A DNA stretch of 32,431 nucleotides from an uncultured Candidatus Melainabacteria bacterium (GCA_945910425.1 CAMDYM010000013.1:1-32431); one strand, 5' to 3'; shown: positions 23,827 to 31,151, numbered from the stretch's first letter. Numbers and translations: made by a program. The notes: generated by a model not told the origin, from the letters alone.

Positions 23827-24393
23827 ATGACAGAATCTTTAGAAGAATTATTTTTATTCGGAGAAGAAAAAATGGAAAAAGCGATTGCCCAATTACAAAA
23901 AGAATTTGGTTCAATTCGCTCAGGACGTGCAAATCCAGGAATTTTAGATAAAGTTATCGTTGAATACTACGGAGCACCAACTCCTTTACGCCAAATGTCA
24001 CAAGTATCGGTTCAAGACGGTACAACACTTGTTATCACACCTTATGACAAATCAATTATGAAAGAAATCGAAAAAGCAATCATTAAAGCTGAAATCGGAA
24101 TCACTCCAAACAGCGACGGAACCTGCTTAAGATTAGTTTTCCCTCCTCTAACCGAAGACAGAAGACGTGAAATTTCTAAAGATGTAAAAAAATTAGGTGA
24201 AGATGCAAAAGTTGCAATCAGAAACATTCGCCGCGATATGACAGATAACCTTAAAAAACTTGAAAAAAGTGAAAATCTTCCTGAAGATATGGTAAAAAAT
24301 AATCAGGATAAAATTCAAAAATTAACAGACAAATATACTGCAAACATTGATTCAGCAGTTGCTGTAAAGGAAAAAGAGGTTATGACCGTATAA
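23827..24393 (+). CDS. frr: Ribosome recycling factor
   Basis: RRF, with EF-G, splits the post-termination ribosome. The 188 residues are the usual length. Family blocks are LQKEFGSIRSGRANPGILDKV near residue 22, VEYYGAPTPLRQMSQVSV, and the C-terminal helical stretch with AIRNIRRDMTDNLKK near 130. GAAAGAGG precedes the ATG. It follows pyrH as in many bacteria, and its stop overlaps the cdsA start as TAATG. Confidence 0.97.
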   Translation: MTESLEELFLFGEEKMEKAIAQLQKEFGSIRSGRANPGILDKVIVEYYGAPTPLRQMSQVSVQDGTTLVITPYDKSIMKEIEKAIIKAEIGITPNSDGTCLRLVFPPLTEDRRREISKDVKKLGEDAKVAIRNIRRDMTDNLKKLEKSENLPEDMVKNNQDKIQKLTDKYTANIDSAVAVKEKEVMTV

Positions 24394-25280
24394 TGATTGA
24401 TTTAGGCTTGAATAAAAACGCAACAAGAATGCTCACAGGGCTTATCATGGGTACTATCGTAATGCTTTGCCTTATGAAAGGCGGGTTAGCATTACTGGCT
24501 TTACTTATATTTATGCTGATAGTAGGGTCAAAAGAATATGTAAAAATACTTAACCACAAGGGTTTTTATCCAAGCCTTAAAGTCATTTATTTTACAGAAG
24601 CTATTTTAGCGACAGTAGTCTACTTTAACCGCGTAGATTTAGTAGCAATTACTTTAACAATTTGCGCTATGTGCTCATTTATGTGGGTTCTTTTTAAAGG
24701 AAGACAGCCATATATCGCAAATGTTGCAACAACACTGTTAGGTATGGTGTATTGCGGTTGGTTCCCATTGCATTTAATGTTTTTGAGAAACCTTTCAAAT
24801 TCTAAATACGACAGCGGTTTAGGATTTATTGTATTAATGTTTACAGCAATACTTTTGACAGATATCGGCGGCTACTATGTAGGAAGTAAATTCGGGAAAC
24901 ACAAACTTGCCCCTGTTATAAGCCCGAATAAAACAATTGAAGGCTCAATAGGCGGTATGAGCTTTGCAATAATCGGAGCTTTACTTATTTGGGCATATAT
25001 GAATTATCTTTTGCATATTGGTGTTCAATGGTACATAATGATATGCGGAGCCGTAATTTGTACGTTATTTGCTCAAATCGGTGATCTTTGCGAATCACTT
25101 ATAAAAAGAGATGCAGGAGTTAAGGATTCAGGTACAAGTTTACCGGGTCATGGCGGTTTTTTGGATAGAACCGACAGTTTTATCCTGACAATCCCTGTAA
25201 TGTATTATTTCTGCAAGTGTTTCATTTTCCATACCGAATGGATTCAAACACTTTCTGCTTTTGTGAAAGGATTATTCTAA
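24393..25280 (+). CDS. cdsA: Phosphatidate cytidylyltransferase
   Basis: CdsA makes CDP-diacylglycerol from phosphatidate and CTP, the branch point of phospholipid synthesis. The 295 residues have about eight membrane segments. Diagnostic parts are SPNKTIEGSIGG near residue 179 and the C-terminal signature starting at QIGDLCESLIKRDAGVKDSG and ending LPGHGGFLDRTDS. Both its start and stop overlap neighbouring genes as TAATG. Confidence 0.95.
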   Translation: MIDLGLNKNATRMLTGLIMGTIVMLCLMKGGLALLALLIFMLIVGSKEYVKILNHKGFYPSLKVIYFTEAILATVVYFNRVDLVAITLTICAMCSFMWVLFKGRQPYIANVATTLLGMVYCGWFPLHLMFLRNLSNSKYDSGLGFIVLMFTAILLTDIGGYYVGSKFGKHKLAPVISPNKTIEGSIGGMSFAIIGALLIWAYMNYLLHIGVQWYIMICGAVICTLFAQIGDLCESLIKRDAGVKDSGTSLPGHGGFLDRTDSFILTIPVMYYFCKCFIFHTEWIQTLSAFVKGLF

Positions 25281-25963
25281 TGAAATCAGTTGCTGAAATT
25301 TTCGGGATTGAAACAATTAGCAAAGACCTTTATAAATGTGCATTAACACACTCTTCATACACAAAAGAATTAAACTTACCCGCAACAGAATGCTATGAAC
25401 GTTTGGAGTTTTTGGGAGATGCTGTTTTAAAATTATCTATTTCAGATGTCTTATTCAGAAAATATCCTGATTCACCGGAAGGCGAATTATCAAAAATTAG
25501 AAGCATTATTGTATCAGATAACACATTAGCTGATGTTGCCAAGAAAAACGGACTTCAACAACTACTGATACTTGGCAAACACGAAGAAAAACAAGGTTGC
25601 AGGAATCTAAATTCCATTTGTGCCTGCGCTTTTGAAGCAACACTTGGGGCTTACTACTTAGACGGAAAATACGATGAAATTGTGGAGTATATAAAAACGA
25701 CCTTTGAACCGTATATTGAAGATGTTCAAAAACATTTTGAAAAATTTAACGCAAAAGCAATTCTTCAAGAATACACGCAAGGATTAACTCAAAATACTCC
25801 GGTTTATACTCTTATAAATGAAACAGGTCCGCAGCATAAAAAAACATTTGAAATTGAAGTAAGTTATAACGGCGAAGTTCTTGCAACAGAAAAAGGTTCA
25901 ACAAAAAAAGAAGCAGAACAAAAATGTGCCTATACAGCCTGTAAAAAATTAGGAATAATATAA
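25280..25963 (+). CDS. rnc: Ribonuclease III with Cys at a conserved acidic position
   Basis: RNase III cleaves double-stranded RNA in rRNA maturation and mRNA decay. The 227-residue protein has the nuclease domain with ERLEFLGDAVL (Glu40, Glu43, Asp47), a second acidic site FEATLGAYYLD (Glu119), and a C-terminal double-stranded RNA-binding domain from about residue 158. The family usually has Asp three residues before that Glu (ADxFEA); here it is Cys116 (ACAFEA). A longer reading from 25217 is inside cdsA; the ATG at 25280, coupled to the cdsA stop as TAATG, matches the family N-terminus. Confidence 0.95.
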   Translation: MKSVAEIFGIETISKDLYKCALTHSSYTKELNLPATECYERLEFLGDAVLKLSISDVLFRKYPDSPEGELSKIRSIIVSDNTLADVAKKNGLQQLLILGKHEEKQGCRNLNSICACAFEATLGAYYLDGKYDEIVEYIKTTFEPYIEDVQKHFEKFNAKAILQEYTQGLTQNTPVYTLINETGPQHKKTFEIEVSYNGEVLATEKGSTKKEAEQKCAYTACKKLGII

Positions 25964-25964
25964 A

Positions 25965-26630
25965 ATGTCAAAAATTTACATATCACCGTCAATATTATCA
26001 GCAGATTTCGCAAACCTTGAACGAGATATTAAACTTGTTGAAAATAACGGTGCAGATTGGATTCATATTGACGTTATGGACGGACATTTTGTCCCGAATA
26101 TTACAATCGGGATTCCTGTTGTAAAATCAATCAAACAAGTTACGAAGTTACCGCTTGATGTGCATTTGATGATAGAAAATCCCGAAAAATATATAGAAGA
26201 TTTTGCAAACGCGGGAGCTGATATTATTACATTCCATTATGAGGCTGTTGCCCAAAGTCATTCTGAACTTGATTCAGAATCTATAAAAAACATAATTAAA
26301 CAAATTAAATCATTTGGGGTTAAAGCAGGTTTATCAATAAAACCCAAAACATCTCCTGAGGTTCTTTACCCTTATTTAAAAGATTTGGATTTAGTTCTTG
26401 TGATGACTGTAGAACCGGGGTTTGGCGGACAAAAGTTTATGGAAGATTGCGCGGAGAAAATTCCGCAAATTAAATCAAACGCACCCGAAAATTTAATAAT
26501 CCAGGTTGACGGCGGAATAAATGATGTTACGGGAAAAATTTGTACATTGAACGGAGCAAATTCACTTGTTGCAGGAAATTACATCTACAAATCAGACGAC
26601 ATAAAAAAAGCAATAGATTCCTTAAGATAA
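25965..26630 (+). CDS. rpe: Ribulose-phosphate 3-epimerase
   Basis: Rpe interconverts ribulose 5-phosphate and xylulose 5-phosphate in the pentose phosphate pathway. The 221 residues form a TIM barrel with ISPSILSADFANLE at the start, HIDVMDGHFVPNITIG near residue 34 (metal-binding His and Asp), HLMIENPEKYI, MTVEPGFGGQKF near 147, and QVDGGIN near 175 with the second catalytic Asp. It starts two bases after rnc. Its last nine bases overlap the end of the convergent gene on the other strand. Confidence 0.96.
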   Translation: MSKIYISPSILSADFANLERDIKLVENNGADWIHIDVMDGHFVPNITIGIPVVKSIKQVTKLPLDVHLMIENPEKYIEDFANAGADIITFHYEAVAQSHSELDSESIKNIIKQIKSFGVKAGLSIKPKTSPEVLYPYLKDLDLVLVMTVEPGFGGQKFMEDCAEKIPQIKSNAPENLIIQVDGGINDVTGKICTLNGANSLVAGNYIYKSDDIKKAIDSLR

Positions 26631-27695
26631 TTCAGGATTGATTTCTTCGCCTTTTCGCATTTTATATTTCATAATTTCGTCAATATTACCACTTGCGATT
26701 GCAGCTTGCTGATTTTCATCAATTTTACTTGACTGAGAATTGTTTTCTTGTTTTTCATCATTTTTAACATCTTTACTTTGAGAATCTTCTTCCTTAAATG
26801 AAACGGCAGCAGCACCAGTTTTTGACTGAATTTCACTTTGAGTTTTAGAAACTCTTGAGATATTTTGAGAATTTTGAGCAGAAACCTCATCAGCAGTCTT
26901 CTGAACAATATCCCCATTTTCAATGGCTTTTTTACCGTTTTTGACAATTCTTCTGCCGATAAAACTATATAGGAAGTGCCATTTTTTAATAGTTTCACCC
27001 ATTTCAACAGTAACATTACCTGTATCAACAGCATCTGCACCTATGCCTGATTGGGCATCAATCACAGAGTTATACTCATTTAAATCAGCATCTGTTTCAG
27101 CCGCCATAGCCTGACCGCTTACACCAAGCTGTTTTAATTGACGCTGCAGCTGTAAAATTTTAGCGGCATTACCTAAATTATTATCTTTTGAAGTTTTATT
27201 TTTTAACGACTCAATTTGAGATTTTAACTCATCAGCTTCTTCCATTAAAGCACTTATTGAAGCCTCAAGACTTTCTGTATCACTGTCTGACTTGGCTCCT
27301 GTTTCTCCTAAAACAGCTTCCGCGACAACAGATTCACCTGCTTTTACTTTACTTTCAGATGAAAAAGTCCTTGCTACTTTGTAGTAACTTTCTCCTGATT
27401 CAAGCATCTTATCTCGTCTTTGGGCTGCCGTAAGATTTTCAGGGGCTTCGGAATTTTCATCACCTTCCGCGTTTTGAGTTTGAGTTGATGCGTTAGTGCT
27501 TGCAGCCGCAGCTGTTTCATAGGTTGTATCATCATTATCCCCGGCGGCTAACTCGTTTTGAAAATCCTTTGCCCATTGCAAATATTCATCAGGTACTTCT
27601 ACCCCTTCATTTTCATATTTAATTATCTCTTTTGCCGTAAGTTTTCGCCAATCAATTTCTTTAGGTGAAACAGCACTTATTGCGGAAATTTCCAT
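26622..27695 (-). CDS. Low-complexity protein with matching motifs at both ends
   Basis: I cannot assign a family to this 357-residue protein. It is rich in Ala, Ser, Gln, Asn and Glu. A heptad-like coiled-coil stretch lies near residues 150-195 (ISALMEEADELKSQIESLKNK). No signal peptide or membrane segment is clear; one moderately hydrophobic patch (KWHFLYSFIGRRIV) lies near residue 240. A motif near the N-terminus (EIIKYENEGVEVPDEYL, residues 23-39) reappears near the C-terminus (EIMKYKMRKGEEINPEL, 340-356). AAGGAT precedes the ATG. The 3' end overlaps rpe by nine bases in convergent orientation. Confidence 0.7.
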   Translation of the reverse strand: MEISAISAVSPKEIDWRKLTAKEIIKYENEGVEVPDEYLQWAKDFQNELAAGDNDDTTYETAAAASTNASTQTQNAEGDENSEAPENLTAAQRRDKMLESGESYYKVARTFSSESKVKAGESVVAEAVLGETGAKSDSDTESLEASISALMEEADELKSQIESLKNKTSKDNNLGNAAKILQLQRQLKQLGVSGQAMAAETDADLNEYNSVIDAQSGIGADAVDTGNVTVEMGETIKKWHFLYSFIGRRIVKNGKKAIENGDIVQKTADEVSAQNSQNISRVSKTQSEIQSKTGAAAVSFKEEDSQSKDVKNDEKQENNSQSSKIDENQQAAIASGNIDEIMKYKMRKGEEINPELS

Positions 27696-27854
27696 AGTAC
27701 ATCCTTAGGTTATTATCTTATTATTGTTTACGGCAACCAAACACTAAAACTTTAAATTTTACCCCAAATATTAACAAATATTAATCTCATTCCTCTAACT
27801 AATGGATACCTTTTTTGAAATTATGGTTATAATAAAAGAAAAAAGGACTTAACT

Positions 27855-28241
27855 ATGACAAAAGAAGAATTGATGCAAAAAGCTATAGAAGTTTCAAAAA
27901 ATTCTTATTCTCCTTACTCAAAATTTCCTGTCGGAGCCTGCCTTTTAACAGATAAAGGCAACACCTACTCAGGGTGTAACTTTGAAAACGGAAGCTTAGG
28001 GATGACAATTTGCGCAGAAAGAAACGCTATCGGAACAGCTATCGCAAACGGCGAAAGACGAATAAAGGCAATTGCAATATATTCGCCAAACCAGGATAAT
28101 TGCACCCCATGCGGCGCTTGTCGTCAAGTTCTGCATGAATTTTGCGAAAAAGACGAAGAGCTTGAAGTTATAGTTAAAATCGGAGAAGAATTAAAAACTT
28201 ATACTCTTGCTCAATTATTACCCGAAAGCTTTACGTTATAA
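27855..28241 (+). CDS. cdd: Cytidine deaminase
   Basis: Cdd deaminates cytidine and deoxycytidine to the uridines in pyrimidine salvage. The 128 residues match the short, tetrameric form. Zinc site and catalytic Glu are in CAERNA near residue 53, and the other two Cys in PCGACRQVL near 86. The N-terminus SYSPYSKFPVGACLLT is typical. AAAAGGA precedes the ATG. The next small gene starts directly after the stop. Confidence 0.96.
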   Translation: MTKEELMQKAIEVSKNSYSPYSKFPVGACLLTDKGNTYSGCNFENGSLGMTICAERNAIGTAIANGERRIKAIAIYSPNQDNCTPCGACRQVLHEFCEKDEELEVIVKIGEELKTYTLAQLLPESFTL

Positions 28242-28472
28242 ATGTACATAATTGAACTGCTGATACAAGCATTTAAAAAGAAAAGAAAAACTAAACAAGA
28301 AAGCCGTTTTGAGTTGCCTGAAAATGAAATAGAAGACAATACTCAGGATTGCGAGCATCTTTTTATGCCGTTAGACAGTTCAAACGAGTTTTTTGCCTGT
28401 AAATATTGCGGACTGGTTATCCCAAAAGAAAAGTTAAAACCTAAAAACATTTTTGAAACAAAAAAGATATAA
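28242..28472 (+). CDS. Small protein with possible zinc-binding motif
   Basis: A 76-residue protein, charged and basic at the N-terminus (KKKRKTKQE). The pattern CEHLFMPLDSSNEFFACKYCG has Cys-x-His about 18 residues before a Cys-x2-Cys, a plausible zinc ribbon. Its ATG follows the cdd stop without a gap and it lacks a clear ribosome binding site, so translation may depend on cdd. Function unknown. Confidence 0.6.
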   Translation: MYIIELLIQAFKKKRKTKQESRFELPENEIEDNTQDCEHLFMPLDSSNEFFACKYCGLVIPKEKLKPKNIFETKKI

Positions 28473-28532
28473 TAATCCGGCGGATACAAAAAGCCTATAA
28501 AGAACTTAAACTGACTAAAAAAGGAGGTTTAT

Positions 28533-28826
28533 ATGACAAAAAATTTAGGCGAAGTTATCAACCATATTATGAAAGAAAACTCAACAAAACGAGTACTTAT
28601 TATTACTAACCATTTACACATTTTTGGAACAATCCACGATTATCATAACAAATGCGAAAACTGCCACGAGTGCCTTATCGCGCTAAAAGATGTTAAAGTT
28701 GCAAAAATTGAAGAAGTATGCAAATGCGGTAAAGCAGGATGTGAATGTAATCTTGAAGTATTTGTAGCTTTTGATTGGTTTAATATTAATACAAATGCAA
28801 TTGTCGGATTCAGCATTTTGGGTTAA
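28533..28826 (+). CDS. Small Cys-rich protein
   Basis: A 97-residue protein of unknown function with a very strong AGGAGG ribosome binding site. Six Cys sit in two clusters, CENCHEC near residue 41 and CKCGKAGCEC near 63, which suggests metal binding. The order of strands (KRVLIITNHLHIFGTIHDY, then ECLIALKDVKV, then a final hydrophobic FVAFDWFNINTNAIVGFSI) faintly recalls an Sm-like beta barrel with a Cys-rich loop. That comparison is speculative. A terminator follows directly. Confidence 0.65.
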   Translation: MTKNLGEVINHIMKENSTKRVLIITNHLHIFGTIHDYHNKCENCHECLIALKDVKVAKIEEVCKCGKAGCECNLEVFVAFDWFNINTNAIVGFSILG

Positions 28827-28827
28827 T

Positions 28828-28864
28828 AAAAAAGGCGGAAAACAAATGTTTTCCCGCCTTTTAA
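28828..28864. terminator. Bidirectional rho-independent terminator
   Basis: AAAAGGCGG-AAAAC and GTTTTCCCGCCTTTT pair with a single bulged C around an AAAT loop, with A-run before and T-run after. It serves the plus-strand gene ending at 28826 and the minus-strand rpsU ending at 28880. Confidence 0.88.
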
Positions 28865-28879
28865 ATTTATTACAAAATC

Positions 28880-29053
28880 TTACACTTTTCTTTTACGAGC
28901 TGCTTCAGATTTATGTTTTCTTTTAACGCTTGGCTTTTCATATCTTTCACGTTTTTTTACTTCAGAAAGAATACCTGCTTTTTGGATTTTCTTTTTGAAA
29001 CGTCTTAAAGCGCTTTCGATACTTTCGTTTTCGCCAACTTTAACTTCTGCCAT
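28880..29053 (-). CDS. rpsU: 30S ribosomal protein S21
   Basis: S21 is a small basic small-subunit protein involved in translation initiation. The 57-residue product begins [19 protein letters not shown] and continues with [20 protein letters not shown] and a Lys/Arg-rich tail ([17 protein letters not shown]), matching the family over its full length. It was found by reading the minus strand directly, since it is very short. GGTGGTG precedes the ATG at a slightly long distance. It is a single-gene transcript with its own promoter and terminator. Confidence 0.95.
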   Translation of the reverse strand: MAEVKVGENESIESALRRFKKKIQKAGILSEVKKRERYEKPSVKRKHKSEAARKRKV

Positions 29054-29071
29054 TTATATTTTCACCACCTT

Positions 29072-29093
29072 TATAGCTTGTTTTACAGCTATA
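29072..29093. promoter_or_regulatory. Perfect dyad at the rpsU transcription start
   Basis: TATAGCT (29072-29078) and AGCTATA (29087-29093) form an exact inverted repeat with an 8-base spacer. It touches the -10 box and covers the expected start of transcription, so it is either an operator or a hairpin at the 5' end of the rpsU messenger. Confidence 0.5.
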
Positions 29094-29121
29094 GTATAAT
29101 ACAAACCATAAAAAAGGTCAA
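29093..29121 (-). promoter_or_regulatory. Strong promoter of rpsU
   Basis: On the minus strand TTGACC (29116-29121) and TATACT (29093-29098) are separated by exactly 17 bases. It lies about 40 bases before the rpsU ATG. Confidence 0.75.
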
Positions 29122-29130
29122 CATATAGGA

Positions 29131-29811
29131 TTATTTCCAAGGATAAGAATCGTCAATCTGCCAGCCTGCACGCTTAATACGTTCAGCACAATACCAACCT
29201 GTACCACTGTTGGAACACTCTGATTTTAGAGCCGAATCTGAGAGATTATACCCATAAGGCACAACACCTTTTCCGTTTTCAAGACGGGTAAGATAGAAAA
29301 AATCTCTTCCAAATCTGTTTGGACCTTTCTCATTACCATTAATATCTACGGCAATTATACTGCTCGAAACAGATATATTTCCTGAAGTCGCACCTGTAAA
29401 GACAATATATAAAATTCCATCCATAGTATAAAAAGGAAGTAAAATATTACCGCTGTAATCCCCGCCCATTCCTTGAGAGTCTCCGTTAGGGGATGAAACC
29501 CCTTTTTTATACATACATCGTGAATTATTACACAACTCAGCACCTTTAATATAAGGATTCCAATATGTTTTAAAATACATTTCAGAACCCATATTAAATG
29601 CATTATCGGGTTCGCCTAAATCTTCATAAGACAAGCGGTAAGCCTGATTTAAAATAGAAATAGCTTTTTGAAGCTTTGTTACGGTAACTTTCTTTTGATG
29701 AGCCGTTATCAAATTAGGAATAGTCATCGCTGCAACAACTCCGATAATCCCAAGTGTAATAAGAGTTTCTGCAAGAGTGAACCCAAATGTTTTATCTTTC
29801 ATCCTTTTCAA
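29131..29811 (-). CDS. Prepilin-like protein, TTG start
   Basis: This 226-residue protein has the prepilin signal KTFGFTLAETLITLGIIGVV. Cleavage is expected after Gly10, with Phe11 at +1 and Glu15 at +5. The soluble part has Cys pairs (AELCNNSRCMYKKGV and ECSNSGTGWYC) and VDINGNEKGPNRFGRD, both shared in pattern with the prepilin at 4458-5171. The start is a TTG at 29811 with GAGGA eight bases upstream; the ATG at 29802 has no room for a ribosome binding site. It is divergent from an XRE regulator and has a strong promoter in the gap. Function unknown beyond the pilin-like anchor. Confidence 0.87.
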   Translation of the reverse strand: MKRMKDKTFGFTLAETLITLGIIGVVAAMTIPNLITAHQKKVTVTKLQKAISILNQAYRLSYEDLGEPDNAFNMGSEMYFKTYWNPYIKGAELCNNSRCMYKKGVSSPNGDSQGMGGDYSGNILLPFYTMDGILYIVFTGATSGNISVSSSIIAVDINGNEKGPNRFGRDFFYLTRLENGKGVVPYGYNLSDSALKSECSNSGTGWYCAERIKRAGWQIDDSYPWK

Positions 29812-29844
29812 TCGTCATTTCCTCATCTATATTTTCTTAAACAT

Positions 29845-29940
29845 GGATACAATGCATCTTATTTACAAGATATAACACATCATATAATTTGTCAATTATC
29901 AAAACTACATCATTTAATATCTAAATAAATAATTGTATCC
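29845..29940. promoter_or_regulatory. 9-bp inverted repeat around the prepilin/XRE divergent promoters
   Basis: GGATACAAT at 29845-29853 is repeated exactly inverted as ATTGTATCC at 29932-29940. One arm lies downstream of the prepilin promoter; the other lies just before the ribosome binding site of the XRE gene. The symmetric placement suggests paired regulator sites able to control both genes. Confidence 0.5.
29867..29895 (-). promoter_or_regulatory. Promoter of the third prepilin-like gene
   Basis: On the minus strand TTGACA (29890-29895) and TATCTT (29867-29872) are exactly 17 bases apart. A TTGTCA at 29889-29894 reads the opposite way toward the XRE gene and could be its -35 box, so the two promoters may share this site. 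Confidence 0.75.
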
Positions 29941-29956
29941 TTAAAAGGAGGTAATT

Positions 29957-30277
29957 ATGTCAGAATTAAAAAAACTTTTAGGACGCAGGATTCAAGAGCT
30001 GAGAAAGCGACAAAATATAAAACAAGAAAAACTTGCCGAGATAATAAACATTGCACCAAGAAATCTCAGCAACATAGAAACAGGCAGGAGCTTTCCGTCA
30101 GCTGAAACCATTGAAAAAATCGGAAAAGCCCTAAATATTAAAATTAAGGATTTATTTGATTTTGACCACCAAAAGGATGATGAAGAACTTTTAGCAGGAA
30201 TAATAGAAAAGATAAAACCTGTAAACAGAAATCGATTACAAGATTTTTACAAAATTATAAGCTCATTAACAGACTAA
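29957..30277 (+). CDS. XRE-family transcriptional regulator
   Basis: A 106-residue protein with a Cro/C1-type helix-turn-helix at residues 8-62 (RRIQELRKRQNIKQEKLAEI, then NIAPRNLSNIETGRSFPSAET, ending KIKDLFDF). A helical tail of about 40 residues follows (ELLAGIIEKIKPVNRNRLQDFYKII), perhaps for dimerisation. AAAAGGAGGT is a near-perfect ribosome binding site. It is divergent from a prepilin-like gene across 145 bases that hold a 9-bp inverted repeat. It is the intact relative of the relic at 851-1012. Confidence 0.88.
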   Translation: MSELKKLLGRRIQELRKRQNIKQEKLAEIINIAPRNLSNIETGRSFPSAETIEKIGKALNIKIKDLFDFDHQKDDEELLAGIIEKIKPVNRNRLQDFYKIISSLTD

Positions 30278-30294
30278 GGGTTACTTACCCCTTA
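30275..30294. repeat. Inverted repeat at a convergent gene end
   Basis: TAAGGG (30275-30280) and CCCTTA (30289-30294) pair around an 8-base loop and include the stop codons of both convergent genes. There is no T-run on either side, so termination is uncertain. Confidence 0.3.
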
Positions 30295-30533
30295 AAATAG
30301 TCACAAATCAACTTTTCACGACGCGGAAGCAGATGTTTTATACGATTCATTATAGATTTATTTTGCAAATCATCTAACTCTTTTTTTAAAACAGCTTTTT
30401 CAATTAAAATTTTATTATACAAATCCGCACAGACAACACTTTTGTCAATGTGTTCACTTAATTTCGACAGTTGCAATTCTTTTTCTCGGATAGAATAAAT
30501 AAGATCTTGTTTCACTTTACTTAAACCTCTCAT
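30285..30533 (-). CDS. Small coiled-coil protein
   Basis: An 82-residue protein of unknown function, nearly all charged helix with heptad-like spacing (REKELQLSKLSEHI and EKAVLKKELDDLQNK), and a basic C-terminal part (RIKHLLPRREK). The ATG at 30533 lacks an upstream ribosome binding site; a GTG at 30515 has GAGAGG about ten bases upstream and may be the real start. It is convergent with the XRE regulator, seven bases from its end. Confidence 0.5.
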   Translation of the reverse strand: MRGLSKVKQDLIYSIREKELQLSKLSEHIDKSVVCADLYNKILIEKAVLKKELDDLQNKSIMNRIKHLLPRREKLICDYFKG

Positions 30534-30542
30534 ATATCACAT

Positions 30543-30565
30543 TTAAAGAATAAACTGTTCTTTAA
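30543..30565. repeat. AT-rich perfect inverted repeat
   Basis: TTAAAGAA (30543-30550) and TTCTTTAA (30558-30565) form an exact 8-bp inverted repeat with a 7-base spacer, just upstream of the small coiled-coil gene. It may be an operator or part of the end of the upstream transcript. Confidence 0.4.
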
Positions 30566-30570
30566 GATTT

Positions 30571-30594
30571 AAAATCAACTTTTTAGGTGATTTT
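30571..30594 (-). terminator. Weak AT-rich terminator after the oxidoreductase genes
   Basis: On the minus strand AAAATCA and TGATTTT pair around a 10-base loop, with the T-rich end forming the tail. It begins four bases past the stop codon of the gamma subunit. Confidence 0.45.
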
Positions 30595-30597
30595 AGA

Positions 30598-31146
30598 TTA
30601 AACCTTTAATAAATCATACTCATAACCGAGTTTTAAAGCTTCTATATTTTTTGGAATTAAAGCTTTACGATGAGGCGGAATCACATTATACAAAGCTTTT
30701 TCCAGAGTTTCTATAGAAATAATTTTACTTACACGTGACAAAATACCTAATGCAAGTATATTAGACATTTTTACATTTCCGAGTTTGTCATGCGCACTTT
30801 GAGTAATCGGCATTGAAACGTAAGTAATATCATCTCTGGATTTTTTCACCTCTGCAAGCGAAGAGTTAACAATAATTGTACCGCCTTTTCTCACCTGAGA
30901 TTCAAACCTGTCAAAAGAAGCCTGATTTAATACAACTATATAATCTGCACATGATTTTTGAACGGCACTGACTTCATCATCAGACATTACAACAGTACAA
31001 TTAACTGTACCACCGCGCATTTCAGCACCATAGGATGGATACCAGGTAACATTTTTATCATCAAGCATAAACCCGTTAGCGAGAACTTCACCTGCTAACA
31101 ATACGCCCTGACCGCCAAATCCTGCAATTATAAAATCTTTTTCCAT
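30598..31146 (-). CDS. 2-Oxoacid:ferredoxin oxidoreductase, gamma subunit
   Basis: The 182-residue gamma subunit of a multi-subunit enzyme that oxidatively decarboxylates 2-oxoacids to acyl-CoA and passes electrons to ferredoxin. Family patterns are IAGFGGQGVLLAGEVLA at the start, PSYGAEMRGGTVNCTVVMSD near residue 37, and GNVKMSNILALG near 122. It ends the operon five bases past the beta subunit. The substrate (2-oxoglutarate, or branched-chain 2-oxoacids) cannot be fixed from this subunit. Confidence 0.92.
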   Translation of the reverse strand: MEKDFIIAGFGGQGVLLAGEVLANGFMLDDKNVTWYPSYGAEMRGGTVNCTVVMSDDEVSAVQKSCADYIVVLNQASFDRFESQVRKGGTIIVNSSLAEVKKSRDDITYVSMPITQSAHDKLGNVKMSNILALGILSRVSKIISIETLEKALYNVIPPHRKALIPKNIEALKLGYEYDLLKV

Positions 31147-31151
31147 AATTA

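Noticed and set aside
25217-25279. Longer N-terminus for RNase III
   Set aside because: It lies entirely inside cdsA, has no family similarity, and the coupled ATG at 25280 matches the family start.
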